NCBI RefSeq assembly: GCF_003003005.1
Contig: NZ_PVTR01000018.1
Span: 1 to 64,000, forward strand
DNA length: 64,000 nucleotides
Origin: Mongoliibacter ruber
Lineage (GTDB): Bacteria > Bacteroidota > Bacteroidia > Cytophagales > Cyclobacteriaceae
Reading direction: 5' to 3'
Below are positions 54,230-63,829 of the stretch, piece after piece. The notes beneath the pieces are model-generated. The model was not told the origin of the DNA. It was given only the letters and a program-made list of their open reading frames with translations, and made no database searches. Numbering within the stretch: position 1 is the first letter of the stretch; the number at the start of each line of letters is the position of its first letter. Made by a program: the position numbers and the translations under genes.

Positions 54230-56656
54230 CTACTCCACCTTAAAAGCATCCACTGGATTGATCATTGCCGCCCTAATGGATTGAGAACTGACAGTCAAGG
54301 CTGCAATTATTGCTGCAATCAGCCCTGCCATGATGAATACAAGCCATGAAACTGATATGCTGTAAGCAAAACCATCCAACCATGAACTCATTCCATACCA
54401 AGCTATCGGTACAGCTAGGATGAAACCAAACAATACCAACTTTAGGAAATCTTTGCCCAGTAGCATCACAATACTGCCAATACTTGCTCCCATCACTTTC
54501 CTGACTCCTATTTCTTTGGTTCTCTGTTCGGTTGCATAGGCTGACAATCCAAACAAACCCAAAACTGATATCAGGATTGCCAAACCTGCAAAAAACCCAA
54601 AAACAGTCCCTACCCTTTCTTCAGCTTCATATTGCTGTTCAAACCTGTCTGCAACGGTGTAATAGTTGAATGGAAAATCGGGACGCAAGGCTGTCCATTC
54701 TTGTCTAAGGTAGGCAATGGCCTCATCGAAATTTTCAGCATTCAATTTAAAGGCTACTTCATTGAATCTGTCATTGGGTATCATAAAGACCATTGGACTG
54801 ATGGGTTGGTGCAATGACTCAAAATGAAAATCTTTTACAACCCCAACCACATAGCCTCTTCTAATACCATAATGCAAAGACTTGCCAATGGCTTCTTCAT
54901 CAGAAGACCATCCAATAGCCCTGACGGCAGATTGATTGAGTAGAAAAGCCTCGGTACTGTCTGAAGCCAGCTGATAATTGAAATCACGGCCTGTGGCCAT
55001 TTCAATTCCAAATGTCTCCATAAATGAATGGCTTACATGTATATCTGAAAGCCTGATATCCATCGTGGTCAAATCACCATTGACTTCAGCTTTTGTTCCC
55101 TGGGCATCTAAAAGCCTTCCCGAGGGAACCCTTGAAGCCAAGGTCAAAGCTTCAATTCCCGGATGTTGCATATAACGGTCTTGTAAAGTCTCATAATTTT
55201 CGACCAATTCAGCATGGGCAGGTAGCACAATTACCTGGTCTTTTTCAAAGCCTAACTCTTTATTTTTCATGTAGTCGAGCTGATTTACCACTACAAGGAC
55301 AGCGACTATTAATATGATAGAAATGGCAAACTGCCCAATCACCAAGGCAGATCTGAATTTTTCATGAATAGAACCGATTTTATAAGTCCCTTTAAGCACT
55401 TTGACCGGTTGGAAACCAGAGAGAAAAAGAGAAGGGTAACTGCCTGCCAGCATTCCTACTACGATTACCAAAACAAGCATTCCCAGAATGTATTCAGGAT
55501 GATCCAAAAGGTTCATAGACAAATCTTTGCCGGTAAAATCCCCAAAAACAGGCAGGGTCAATCTTGCCAAAACAACGGCAATAAGTAAGGCCAAAAATGT
55601 TAAGATTATAGTCTCACTCATGAATTGTCTTATCAACAATTGTCGATCGGCTCCCATCACCTTTCTCAAACCAACTTCCATGGCTCTTTTGGCTGATCGG
55701 GCTGTGGCAAGGTTCATAAAGTTGATACAGGCAATCAATAAAATAAAAATTGCTATGGCTGTATATATATACACATATTCTATGCTGCTGTTGGGTTCCA
55801 ACTCAGAATCCAAATTGGAATGAAGATGTATATCAGTGATAGGCCAAAGTTGAAGACTGGTCCAATTGGAAGGTGCGGAACCATCATCGCCAACATTCAC
55901 GTGCCTATTCAAAAATGAAGGAATCTGATCGGAAATACTTTGTGATGTCACACCTTCAGCCAAAAGGATATACGTTCCGAAATTGTTAGAACCGAAATTC
56001 TTCATCATCGCTTCATACCCACCATAAAACTCTGTCACTAATTCCATGGATGCTAAAAAGTCAGCTTTGAAATGGGAATTATCGGGAATATCTTTCATCA
56101 CTGCCCTCACTTGCATATTGGCTGTGGCTGATCCTATTTTCATTTCAAGGCTTCTACCTATAGGTTCTGCATTGCCAAAGTATTTTTTTGCCATACTTTG
56201 GGAAATCACCATTCCATCAGGGAAATTCAAGGCTTCCTCTGGATTGCCATCGACCACTTCCCAAGAAAACACTTTAAAAACTTCTGGGTCTGAAAAATAA
56301 AACCTTCTCTCCTCAAAAATATTTGCATCATCTTTCAAAATCACATTGGTATTCAATACCCGCACTACCTCTTCCAATTCCTCATTGAAATCTGATTTTA
56401 GCAATGGTCCAAATGGAGGAGCCAAATGTCCCAGATGCAAGTTTACCTCACCATTTTGATTGAAAAAAGAGCGTGAAACCCGGTAAATCCGATCCGAATT
56501 TTCATGGTATTTATCATAACTTACTTCATGCTGAACAAACATGAAAATCAAAATACTCGCTGCCATCCCTACGGAAAGCCCCAAGATGTTGATCATCATA
56601 AATACAGGGTTCTTTTTCAGGTTCCTGATCGCAATTTTGATATAGTTTCTAAACAT
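54230..56656 (-). CDS. Double FtsX/MacB-type ABC permease 2
   Basis: An 808-residue inner-membrane protein with the same two-half plan. N-terminal helix about 20-42, first periplasmic domain, FtsX triplet with MNLATARSAKRAMEVGLRKVM, central helix (IGQFAISIILIVAVLVVVNQLDY), second periplasmic domain and final triplet with SAYATEQRTKEIGVRKVMGAS. Together with permease 5 it is the most typical of the set. The stop codon is followed at once by the heptamer array. The 213-base gap before it also carries heptamers and a long hairpin. Confidence 0.92.
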   Translation of the reverse strand: MFRNYIKIAIRNLKKNPVFMMINILGLSVGMAASILIFMFVQHEVSYDKYHENSDRIYRVSRSFFNQNGEVNLHLGHLAPPFGPLLKSDFNEELEEVVRVLNTNVILKDDANIFEERRFYFSDPEVFKVFSWEVVDGNPEEALNFPDGMVISQSMAKKYFGNAEPIGRSLEMKIGSATANMQVRAVMKDIPDNSHFKADFLASMELVTEFYGGYEAMMKNFGSNNFGTYILLAEGVTSQSISDQIPSFLNRHVNVGDDGSAPSNWTSLQLWPITDIHLHSNLDSELEPNSSIEYVYIYTAIAIFILLIACINFMNLATARSAKRAMEVGLRKVMGADRQLLIRQFMSETIILTFLALLIAVVLARLTLPVFGDFTGKDLSMNLLDHPEYILGMLVLVIVVGMLAGSYPSLFLSGFQPVKVLKGTYKIGSIHEKFRSALVIGQFAISIILIVAVLVVVNQLDYMKNKELGFEKDQVIVLPAHAELVENYETLQDRYMQHPGIEALTLASRVPSGRLLDAQGTKAEVNGDLTTMDIRLSDIHVSHSFMETFGIEMATGRDFNYQLASDSTEAFLLNQSAVRAIGWSSDEEAIGKSLHYGIRRGYVVGVVKDFHFESLHQPISPMVFMIPNDRFNEVAFKLNAENFDEAIAYLRQEWTALRPDFPFNYYTVADRFEQQYEAEERVGTVFGFFAGLAILISVLGLFGLSAYATEQRTKEIGVRKVMGASIGSIVMLLGKDFLKLVLFGFILAVPIAWYGMSSWLDGFAYSISVSWLVFIMAGLIAAIIAALTVSSQSIRAAMINPVDAFKVE

Positions 56657-56869
56657 TATTTTGTGGTCTTATGATTATTCAGTCATTATTAACCAGAGGC
56701 TATTGTATCTCTTGCTTCTAGTCTCTCGCTTCTGTCTTGTTGTCTCTTCACGCCAGACCTTCGAGGTTACAATTCCGATAGCTATCGGAACTCAAAGGTC
56801 ACTATCAACCCCTCTTGTTTCTTGTCTCTTGTCTCTCGCTTCTCGCTTCTTATCATCCTTCATCCCTTC
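56657..56869. repeat. Repeat-rich gap between permeases 1 and 2
   Basis: At 56693-56709 the sequence AACCAGAGGCTATTGTATC matches the inner part of the 295-base unit. Heptamers follow at 56711-56752. A nested hairpin spans 56756-56800: outer arms near GACCTTCGAG and CTCAAAGGTC, with the perfect palindrome TTCCGATAGCTATCGGAA (56773-56790) inside. A second heptamer run (56814-56860) abuts the stop of permease 1. Confidence 0.8.
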
Positions 56870-59272
56870 TCAATCTTCCTTCAAACTTTCCACAGGATTT
56901 TGGATATATACTTTTAAAGTGCGGTATCCTATGGTCAACATGGCTATCAAACTCACTACTCCAATGGCAAGCACATAAATCACAGGTGATAGGCTTGTCT
57001 TGTATGCAAATCCGGAAAGCCATTCTCTGCTAAACCAGATACCAAAACCTATGGACAAAATCGCTGACAGGCCTAAAAGCATAAAGAAATCTGAAGAAAG
57101 AACCTTGAGCACATCTGTGGATTTAGCACCTAGTACTTTGCGAATACTAATTTCTTTTGTTCTTCTCATGGCCACATAAGAAACCAATCCAAATAGCCCC
57201 ATGCAGGCAATAAAAATGGCTATACCTGAGAAGAGTTGGAAAATGCGGGAAACATTTTGTTCAGTCTGATACATTTTGGCATACTCTTCATCAAGAAAAC
57301 GATACGCAAATGGTCTATCCGGATATATGCCATTCCAAGCTTCTTCCAACTTGGAAAGACTCTCAGATGGATTTCCATTTGGCAGTTTAACCAATATCCA
57401 ATTGGCTTCTGATGGCTGGATAAAAATAGCTAATGGACCCACCTGATTGTGCAAAGAGTTGAAGTAGAAATCTTGTACCACCCCTTTGATATTGGATAAA
57501 GTACCATTGTAATTCACTTTTCGCCCTATACTTTCTTCTACCGTCCAACCCAACTCTTTGATGGTCGCCTCATTGAAAATTACATTCATCTCTTCTTCAT
57601 TTTCGTATGCATACGTCCAATTGATGTCCTGATCCGAAAAACCAACTCCTGCCAATAAATTCAGATTGAGCGTAGATACAATATCATGGTCGACCGCAAA
57701 TCCCGTCACCATCAGATCTTTTTCATTATCTCCACCGGGGGAAAGGGAGTACCCCGCCTGTATAAAGATCGGAAGTGCATTTGACATACTCATGGATTGT
57801 GCAGCACCTGTTCTTTCTATTTCACTCCTAAGGGAAGAAATTTTATCCCCCATATTGTAATGAAAATTCAAGGCTATGACTTGTTCACGTTCGTATCCCA
57901 AGTTTACAGTCTGCATAAAGTCCAATTGCTGTTTGACTATAATAGTGGCAAGTAAAAGACTGATGGAGACGAAAAATTGAAAAACTACCAGACTTCTTCT
58001 CAACCAAGCGCCTGAGGTGAAATTGCTCACTTTCTTCCCCAAAGCCTGAAGCGGTTCCATTCCTGACAAAATCATGGCTGGATAAAATCCAGAAAAAACA
58101 CCTACCAATAACATCAACCCAATCAGTAAAAGCATACCCAATGGGCTTGTTAGTAGTTCCAGATTCATGGGAACACCCGAAAAACTCTCAAAAACCCCTT
58201 TTAATAAAAATAAAATCAAAAGACTGAAAATCAATCCTGATAGGGATAAAATCATAGATTCTGAAATAAATTGTCCAAATAGCTGCGGCCTATCTGCACC
58301 CAAAACCTTCCTAAGTCCTACCTCTTTATTTCTTTCTGTGGCTTCGGCTGTAGCCAAATTGACATAATTTATGATCCCAATCATGATCAACAGGATGGCT
58401 ACAGAACCAAAAATGTATAGATTTTTTATGTCTATGGCGGGCTTAATATCTTTGAGTTGACTATAGCCCAGGTGAATGGATGTCAAAGGCTGAAACAATA
58501 CATCTATCTCAAAGCCATAGCTCCTCATATCTTCACCAAAATATTTATCCACCATTTGATCTAGCTTTCCAGCAAAAACCTCCCTGTCAGCCGTGGGGGA
58601 AAGTTTGGCATAGGAGTAATAATTAGCAGGACTCCATTGCGGATTTTTCCCATCTCTGGTAGTGATAAATGACGCTAAAAAATCAAAATCAATATGACTA
58701 TTACTGGGAAAATCTTCTACAATGGCCATGAGCTGATAATCCTGTCCATCCACCTTTATCATATTTCCAATTGAATTAAGTGGATTTTTGAAATACCTCT
58801 GTGCAGTAGATATAGTAAGCACTATCTGGTTCGGTTCTGAAAGCAATTTGCCTTCAGCTCCTGCCAAAAGTTTCAAGTCGAATATTTCGAAGAAATTTTC
58901 ATCTACAAAAGCGAATTTGTTTTCTTCATGGTTCCCTTCTCCTGCATCGATCAATACAGATGAAAAAATGCTGTAATCAAAAATTAGGGTACCTACTTCA
59001 ACCTCATCCAACTCTTCTGTTACAGTAGGCACCAATGCTGCAGGTGTCATGGAAACAACTTGTTCTTCCCCAGCCATAGAAAAACGCTGAGCAAACCTCA
59101 CCACCCGGTCGGAATCTTTATACATGCTATCATAGGTGGCTTCATGATGTATAAATAGTGCGATGGCTAAAAAGCTGACAATGGCTACTGTAAGACCCAG
59201 CACATTGATACCGGCATAAAGTTTTCGTTTGAGTAGATTTCGAAAAGATACTTTGAAATAATTTTTCCACAT
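56870..59272 (-). CDS. Double FtsX/MacB-type ABC permease 1
   Basis: An 800-residue inner-membrane protein and the first permease in the transcribed direction. N-terminal helix about 20-43, periplasmic domain, FtsX triplet with VNLATAEATERNKEVGLRKVL, central helix (FQFFVSISLLLATIIVKQQLDF), second periplasmic domain and final triplet with SYVAMRRTKEISIRKVLGAK. The end (VYIQNPVESLKED) matches the other members. The gap upstream (428 bases) is long enough for a promoter, so the whole minus-strand permease series may begin here. Confidence 0.92.
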   Translation of the reverse strand: MWKNYFKVSFRNLLKRKLYAGINVLGLTVAIVSFLAIALFIHHEATYDSMYKDSDRVVRFAQRFSMAGEEQVVSMTPAALVPTVTEELDEVEVGTLIFDYSIFSSVLIDAGEGNHEENKFAFVDENFFEIFDLKLLAGAEGKLLSEPNQIVLTISTAQRYFKNPLNSIGNMIKVDGQDYQLMAIVEDFPSNSHIDFDFLASFITTRDGKNPQWSPANYYSYAKLSPTADREVFAGKLDQMVDKYFGEDMRSYGFEIDVLFQPLTSIHLGYSQLKDIKPAIDIKNLYIFGSVAILLIMIGIINYVNLATAEATERNKEVGLRKVLGADRPQLFGQFISESMILSLSGLIFSLLILFLLKGVFESFSGVPMNLELLTSPLGMLLLIGLMLLVGVFSGFYPAMILSGMEPLQALGKKVSNFTSGAWLRRSLVVFQFFVSISLLLATIIVKQQLDFMQTVNLGYEREQVIALNFHYNMGDKISSLRSEIERTGAAQSMSMSNALPIFIQAGYSLSPGGDNEKDLMVTGFAVDHDIVSTLNLNLLAGVGFSDQDINWTYAYENEEEMNVIFNEATIKELGWTVEESIGRKVNYNGTLSNIKGVVQDFYFNSLHNQVGPLAIFIQPSEANWILVKLPNGNPSESLSKLEEAWNGIYPDRPFAYRFLDEEYAKMYQTEQNVSRIFQLFSGIAIFIACMGLFGLVSYVAMRRTKEISIRKVLGAKSTDVLKVLSSDFFMLLGLSAILSIGFGIWFSREWLSGFAYKTSLSPVIYVLAIGVVSLIAMLTIGYRTLKVYIQNPVESLKED

Positions 59273-59700
59273 GGCACTGAGGATTTAGAGTTGGTTAGTT
59301 CTGATTTTGTGCAGAAATCCAGTATACTTTGATTAAGGACATAAAGGATCCAACCTACCTTTCCCCACTATTATGCCATGTCATAAAAATGCGTTTATAG
59401 CCTAGAAATGAATCTTTTCTATAATTCTCTGTAGGACAGACGGACATTTTCGTCCGCGTACGGGCAAAAAGAAAAAGGTTAGAAATAATTCCGGTCTTCT
59501 ATAAAATTATTTCTACACATATACGGAATTAAACAAGTAGCGCCTAAGTTTCAAAACAAGCAGCGATCCTGAACACAATATCTATCAATATCGAACCTTC
59601 TTGAAGGCAAGTACTTATGAATATCGAAAGCTTAAAAAGCCAGCTTAATTAGCTTGTTGAAGAATAGCGTAAAAAAATAACCATTGCTATTAAAGGTCAA
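59273..59700. other. Intergenic region upstream of permease 1
   Basis: No gene is seen in these 428 bases. A CGGAC/GTCCG hairpin lies at 59441-59456, and a 10-base inverted repeat AGAAATAATT/AATTATTTCT lies at 59481-59514. The latter may be a terminator or an operator. I could not find a convincing promoter pair. Confidence 0.5.
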
Positions 59701-60951
59701 TTATCCATGCACCAATTGCAGCAATAAACCACAGATATACGCTCCATAAGTCCCCACAGCATATCCCAAAACAGCCATCAACACACCCACAGGTGCCAAA
59801 GACGGATTGAATGCGGAAGCTACAATAGGTGCTGAAGCGGCTCCACCAACATTGGCTTGTGAACCGACAGCGACAAAAAAGAATGGGGCCTTGATGATAA
59901 AGGCGACCACCAGCATAATGACTATGTGGAAGATCATCCACAATATCCCAATCAAGAAAAATACCGGACTGTCAAAAATAGCCATCAGGTCCATTTGCAT
60001 TCCAATAGTTGCCACCAAAATGTAAAGTAAAACCGAACCTAAGCGGGAAGCACCTGCACCTTCCAGTTCCCTCGCCTTGGTAAAAGACAGCAATAAACCA
60101 CCTGTCGTGGCAACCACCACAATCCAAAAGAAAGTCTTGTCCAATGAATACTGACTCAATGCAGGATAATTTTCACCTATAAATGGTGCCATCCAATCCG
60201 CAAAAAGATGTGCTAGGCCTGTCAAGGCAAAGCCAATCCCCAATATTTTCATAGTATCAGCCATTGTCGGGATTTTCAAAATCCCTTCCCTGTATTTCTC
60301 TACTTTTTCCTGTAATTCATGTATCGCTGAGCTGTCAGCTTTGAAGATCTTGTCAATCCTTCCCGGCTTGGCTGCCCAAAACAATAACACTGCCATCCAA
60401 ACATTCGCCACCAATACATCTACAGCTATCATTTGGGAAAAAAGCGTTGGGCTAGCTTCAAAGACCTCCAACATGGCTGTCTGATTCGCACCTCCTCCAA
60501 TCCAACTGCCTGCAATAGTAGCCAAACCTCTCCAAATTTCGTCAGGCCCTACCCCTCCCAAGATTTCTGGAAAAACGGCTGACACTGTCAATAAAGCCAA
60601 TGGCCCTCCTAAAATGATACCCAATGAACCTGCCAAAAACATAATCAAAGCTTTTGGCCCTAATTTCAAAATGCCTTTAAAATCTATGCTCAGTGTAAGC
60701 AAAACCAACGAAGTGGGTAATAAGTAACGGGAAGCCACACTGTATAACTGAGAATACTCACCAGAGATTATCCCAAATGAATTCAACACAGCAGGAATAA
60801 AATAACACAAAAGAATAGATGGAATAACCCTGTAGAATTTTTGCCAAAAGGGATTCTTACTGGAAGAAGTACCGAATACCAAGGCCAAAATAAACATCAA
60901 AATACCAAATACAACGGCATCATTGGTAATCAAAGGAGTATATTCTTGCAT
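59701..60951 (-). CDS. DUF819-family membrane protein (YjcL-like)
   Basis: A 416-residue inner-membrane protein with about ten to eleven hydrophobic segments. It shows the DUF819 marks SRYLLPTSLVLLTLSIDFKG, ATIAGSWIGGGANQTAM (about 145-161) and, near the end, VGSQANVGGAASAPIVASAF. The two Gly-rich, Asn-containing loops recall the crossover loops of ion-coupled transporters such as gluconate or citrate carriers, but no substrate is known. A cytosolic helix rich in Glu and Lys (about 208-226) divides the two halves. The gene appears alone, 45 bases after the Nudix gene. Confidence 0.88.
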   Translation of the reverse strand: MQEYTPLITNDAVVFGILMFILALVFGTSSSKNPFWQKFYRVIPSILLCYFIPAVLNSFGIISGEYSQLYSVASRYLLPTSLVLLTLSIDFKGILKLGPKALIMFLAGSLGIILGGPLALLTVSAVFPEILGGVGPDEIWRGLATIAGSWIGGGANQTAMLEVFEASPTLFSQMIAVDVLVANVWMAVLLFWAAKPGRIDKIFKADSSAIHELQEKVEKYREGILKIPTMADTMKILGIGFALTGLAHLFADWMAPFIGENYPALSQYSLDKTFFWIVVVATTGGLLLSFTKARELEGAGASRLGSVLLYILVATIGMQMDLMAIFDSPVFFLIGILWMIFHIVIMLVVAFIIKAPFFFVAVGSQANVGGAASAPIVASAFNPSLAPVGVLMAVLGYAVGTYGAYICGLLLQLVHG

Positions 60952-60996
60952 GAAAACGAAGGTTTATTTGCAACAATACCACAAATGCTTAAAAAA

Positions 60997-61638
60997 TCAA
61001 AAATCAGTCATTTCCCACATGTATGTAAATTCTCCCAACATCATAGCTGTAGCACCCCATACCATCTCAGAATCAATGTCAAAATATGGTGCTTTCATAT
61101 TGAACCCACCACTACCTTTTATTGTACCTGACTTCCTGATTTTCTTATCCAAGATCGTCTGAAAGGCACAATTGATAATCCTGTCTACTTCTGAAGGTTC
61201 AGGAATAAATTTCGGTTTTTCGTTTACATAACCAAGAAAAGGAGAAACCATAAAGTTGCTTGGTGGGATATACAACTCCGACATACTTCCCAATAAAATG
61301 ACTTTAGAAGCATCAATTCCGATTTCTTCTTCTGATTCCCTCAAGGCAGTCATAGCGAGATCTTCATCACTTTCCTCCATCTTTCCACCCGGAAAAGCAA
61401 TCTGACCACTATGTACGCCAGGGTATTTGGGTCTCTTGATAAATGGAACAAAACATTCACCTGAAGCATCAGGATAAAAAAGCATCAAAACAGCACCTTT
61501 TCGGTAATCTTTTCTTATTTGACGGGCAAACCGCTCCTCATCTACCGGTACAGGAGCCATGGTAATCTGTCCCTTTCTTCCAGGTAATGGTTTTTCGAGT
61601 ACCTTTTCCAGCCTACTGATTACTTTTCCAAATTCCAT
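60997..61638 (-). CDS. Nudix hydrolase, CoA pyrophosphatase type
   Basis: A 213-residue Nudix enzyme. The Nudix box (FPGGKMEESDEDLAMTALRE, then SEEEIGI) is preceded by RPKYPGVHSGQIAFPGG, which fits the UPF0035 signature of coenzyme A diphosphatases. These cut CoA to 3',5'-ADP and phosphopantetheine. The length is normal for the group (about 190-220). Its ATG shares one base with the stop of the preceding lipoprotein gene, so the two are translationally coupled. Confidence 0.92.
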   Translation of the reverse strand: MEFGKVISRLEKVLEKPLPGRKGQITMAPVPVDEERFARQIRKDYRKGAVLMLFYPDASGECFVPFIKRPKYPGVHSGQIAFPGGKMEESDEDLAMTALRESEEEIGIDASKVILLGSMSELYIPPSNFMVSPFLGYVNEKPKFIPEPSEVDRIINCAFQTILDKKIRKSGTIKGSGGFNMKAPYFDIDSEMVWGATAMMLGEFTYMWEMTDF

Positions 61639-62306
61639 TAAAAATCAATTTTACTGAGTTTTTTCTTTAAAAACCCATCTTTGGAGTAATTGGTTGTCAC
61701 AAGAGGATGTTTAAAAATATATTGTACCGAATTCTTCACATCAATCAGCCATAACTTTGGAGTGATCCCTGCTTCTTCTTCAAAAAAACCTGACACCAAG
61801 AGGTATTCGGGTGTGACCCACACAGCATCTTCAAAACCTCCTGAAGGTCCCATAAACAACAATCTTTCCCTCATACCGTCATTTCTAAAATAAATGACCT
61901 CTGAATCAGGATTAAGAAAAGGTCCACCTTGCTCGGGAAAGACAATTTTATAACTATAAATATCCACCACTCCTCTACCTTCGGGATTCGGAATCAGATA
62001 AGGATAAAAAGGAGAGCTTTCGTCTATGTAATTTTCCTCAGGCCATTCCAATTGGTCAACTGAAACTCTTTTATCTAAAGAAAAATCGGAAGGACTAAAA
62101 GCACTTTCATTGGACTTCCAATGAGAAGCCCATGATTGCATTTGTTGGATGCCTATTTCCAACAATTGAATTTCTTCTTCTACTAAGTTATATTCATCTT
62201 CAAGTACCTCTTCTTCTACATTCCTATCAGAAGCACAAGAAGCCATACCACAAACAAATAATCCGAGAAGGGAAACACGAAAGAAAAATGATCGGTTTAA
62301 ATTCAT
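61638..62306 (-). CDS. Hypothetical lipoprotein
   Basis: A 222-residue lipoprotein when started at the ATG at 62304-62306; the longer frame to 62390 runs through the isocitrate lyase terminator. The signal ends in GMASC with lipidated Cys24. An acidic stretch (EEEVLEDEYNLVEEE) follows, then a region of strands such as VVDIYSYKIVFPE and PEYLLVSGFFEEE that could be part of a beta-propeller or sandwich. I do not recognise the family. It is coupled to the Nudix gene by a one-base overlap, but no functional link is clear. Confidence 0.75.
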   Translation of the reverse strand: MNLNRSFFFRVSLLGLFVCGMASCASDRNVEEEVLEDEYNLVEEEIQLLEIGIQQMQSWASHWKSNESAFSPSDFSLDKRVSVDQLEWPEENYIDESSPFYPYLIPNPEGRGVVDIYSYKIVFPEQGGPFLNPDSEVIYFRNDGMRERLLFMGPSGGFEDAVWVTPEYLLVSGFFEEEAGITPKLWLIDVKNSVQYIFKHPLVTTNYSKDGFLKKKLSKIDF

Positions 62307-62349
62307 TTTTTTGGTCTGAAATGAAAGCGAATAAAATACAAATCGAGTA

Positions 62350-62386
62350 AAAATCAAAAAAGGCCGGAACATTGTTCCAGCCTTTT
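62350..62386 (-). terminator. Terminator of isocitrate lyase
   Basis: On the minus strand AAAAGGCTGGAA pairs with TTCCGGCCTTTT (one G-U pair) around a 5-base loop, and T residues follow. It is about 115 bases past the aceA stop and just before the lipoprotein start. Confidence 0.85.
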
Positions 62387-62501
62387 CCATCTCTCAAACC
62401 TATTAAACCTATTGTAGATATTCAATGAATGAATAACATGCTCGAAAGGTAAATAATGTTTTCTAATTGTCCAAACAATCGATTGCGAAAATTATATTTT
62501 G

Positions 62502-63782
62502 TCAAAATTGTGACTCCTCTGTGCTGCCTTTTAGCGCTACTGTGGAAGCCATTCCAGAGGTCACTATTTCTTGAACTTTATCAAAATAGCCTGTCCCAAC
62601 GAAAGCTTGATGTTTGACTGCCTTGAAACCAGCTGGTTGTAAGGCAAACTCTCTCTCTTGTAATTCGGAATATCCTGCCATTCCTCTTTCTTTGTACGCC
62701 TTAGAAAGCTCAAACATAGAGGTATTCAAAGCATGGAATCCTGCCAATGTAATGAACTGAAACTTATACCCCATTTCGGCCAAACTTTCTCTGAAAGTCA
62801 ACATTTCTGATTTACTCAAATGAGCAGCCCAGTTGAAAGAGGGAGAGCAATTATAGGCCAACATTTTGCCAGGATACTTTTCATGGATTGCCTGGGCAAA
62901 TTCTCTTGCATAACCCAAATCAGGATTTGATGTCTCCATCCATATCAAATCAGAATATGGTGCGTATGACAAACCTCTGTCAATACCTTGAGCTATTCCA
63001 TTATTGACTTCAAAGAAACCTTCAGAAGTTCTTTTGCCATTGATGAATTTATGGTCTCTTTCGTCTATATCAGAAGTAATCAAGGTCGCTGCATCTGCGT
63101 CTGTTCTTGCTATGATAATAGTGGAAACACCCATGACATCTGTGGCTAGGCGCGCTGCGATCAATTTATTGATGGCTTCTTGTGTAGGGACCAACACTTT
63201 CCCTCCCAGGTGACCACATTTTTTGGCAGATGAAAGTTGATCTTCAAAGTGAACTCCAGAAGCACCGGACTCAATCATCATTTTCATCAATTCAAATGCA
63301 TTGAGATTTCCTCCGAAACCAGCTTCTGCATCAGCTACAATTGGTACCATATAATGCAAATTCTCAGTACCTACTACATTTTGAATTTGATCGGCTCTCA
63401 ATAGGGCATTGTTTATTCTTTTTACCACCGCCGGAACGGAATCTGCTGGATATAGGCTTTGATCAGGATACATCTGACCGGCAAGGTTGGCATCTGCCGC
63501 TACCTGCCAACCAGAAAGGTAAATGGCTTCCAAACCAGCCTGAACCTCCTGAACGGCCTGATTTCCAGTCAATGCTCCAAGACCTGCGATAAATGGTTGT
63601 GAAGTCAATTTATCCCATAATCTTTCTGCTCCCATTTTTGCTATGGAATATTCAAGCTGATAATTACCACCCAACTTAACTACGTCTTCTGCTGAGTAAG
63701 TTCTTTTGATGCCATTCCATCTTGGGTTTACAGCCCAGTCTTTTTCCAATGCCAAGGCCCTTTGTGTTTTGTCAATTTTCAT
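62502..63782 (-). CDS. aceA: Isocitrate lyase
   Basis: A 426-residue cytoplasmic enzyme that splits isocitrate to glyoxylate and succinate. The catalytic signature is [13 protein letters not shown] with Cys189. Further family marks are [20 protein letters not shown] (90-109), [12 protein letters not shown] (147-158) with metal-binding aspartates, and [13 protein letters not shown]. It is the size of the E. coli enzyme (434). It lies 47 bases downstream of malate synthase on the same strand, so the two enzymes of the glyoxylate shunt form an aceBA operon, used for growth on acetate and fatty acids. Confidence 0.97.
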   Translation of the reverse strand: MKIDKTQRALALEKDWAVNPRWNGIKRTYSAEDVVKLGGNYQLEYSIAKMGAERLWDKLTSQPFIAGLGALTGNQAVQEVQAGLEAIYLSGWQVAADANLAGQMYPDQSLYPADSVPAVVKRINNALLRADQIQNVVGTENLHYMVPIVADAEAGFGGNLNAFELMKMMIESGASGVHFEDQLSSAKKCGHLGGKVLVPTQEAINKLIAARLATDVMGVSTIIIARTDADAATLITSDIDERDHKFINGKRTSEGFFEVNNGIAQGIDRGLSYAPYSDLIWMETSNPDLGYAREFAQAIHEKYPGKMLAYNCSPSFNWAAHLSKSEMLTFRESLAEMGYKFQFITLAGFHALNTSMFELSKAYKERGMAGYSELQEREFALQPAGFKAVKHQAFVGTGYFDKVQEIVTSGMASTVALKGSTEESQF

Positions 63783-63829
63783 GGTTTCTAGTAATTTGTT
63801 AAAAGTGATTTCTTGTTTTGTATTGTTAT

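Noticed and set aside
56773-56790. Insertion-sequence end or attachment site at the 18-base palindrome
   Set aside because: No transposase, integrase or target duplication was found near it.
62307-62390. N-terminal extension of the lipoprotein at 61638-62306
   Set aside because: It runs through the isocitrate lyase terminator, and the ATG at 62306 gives a normal lipoprotein signal.
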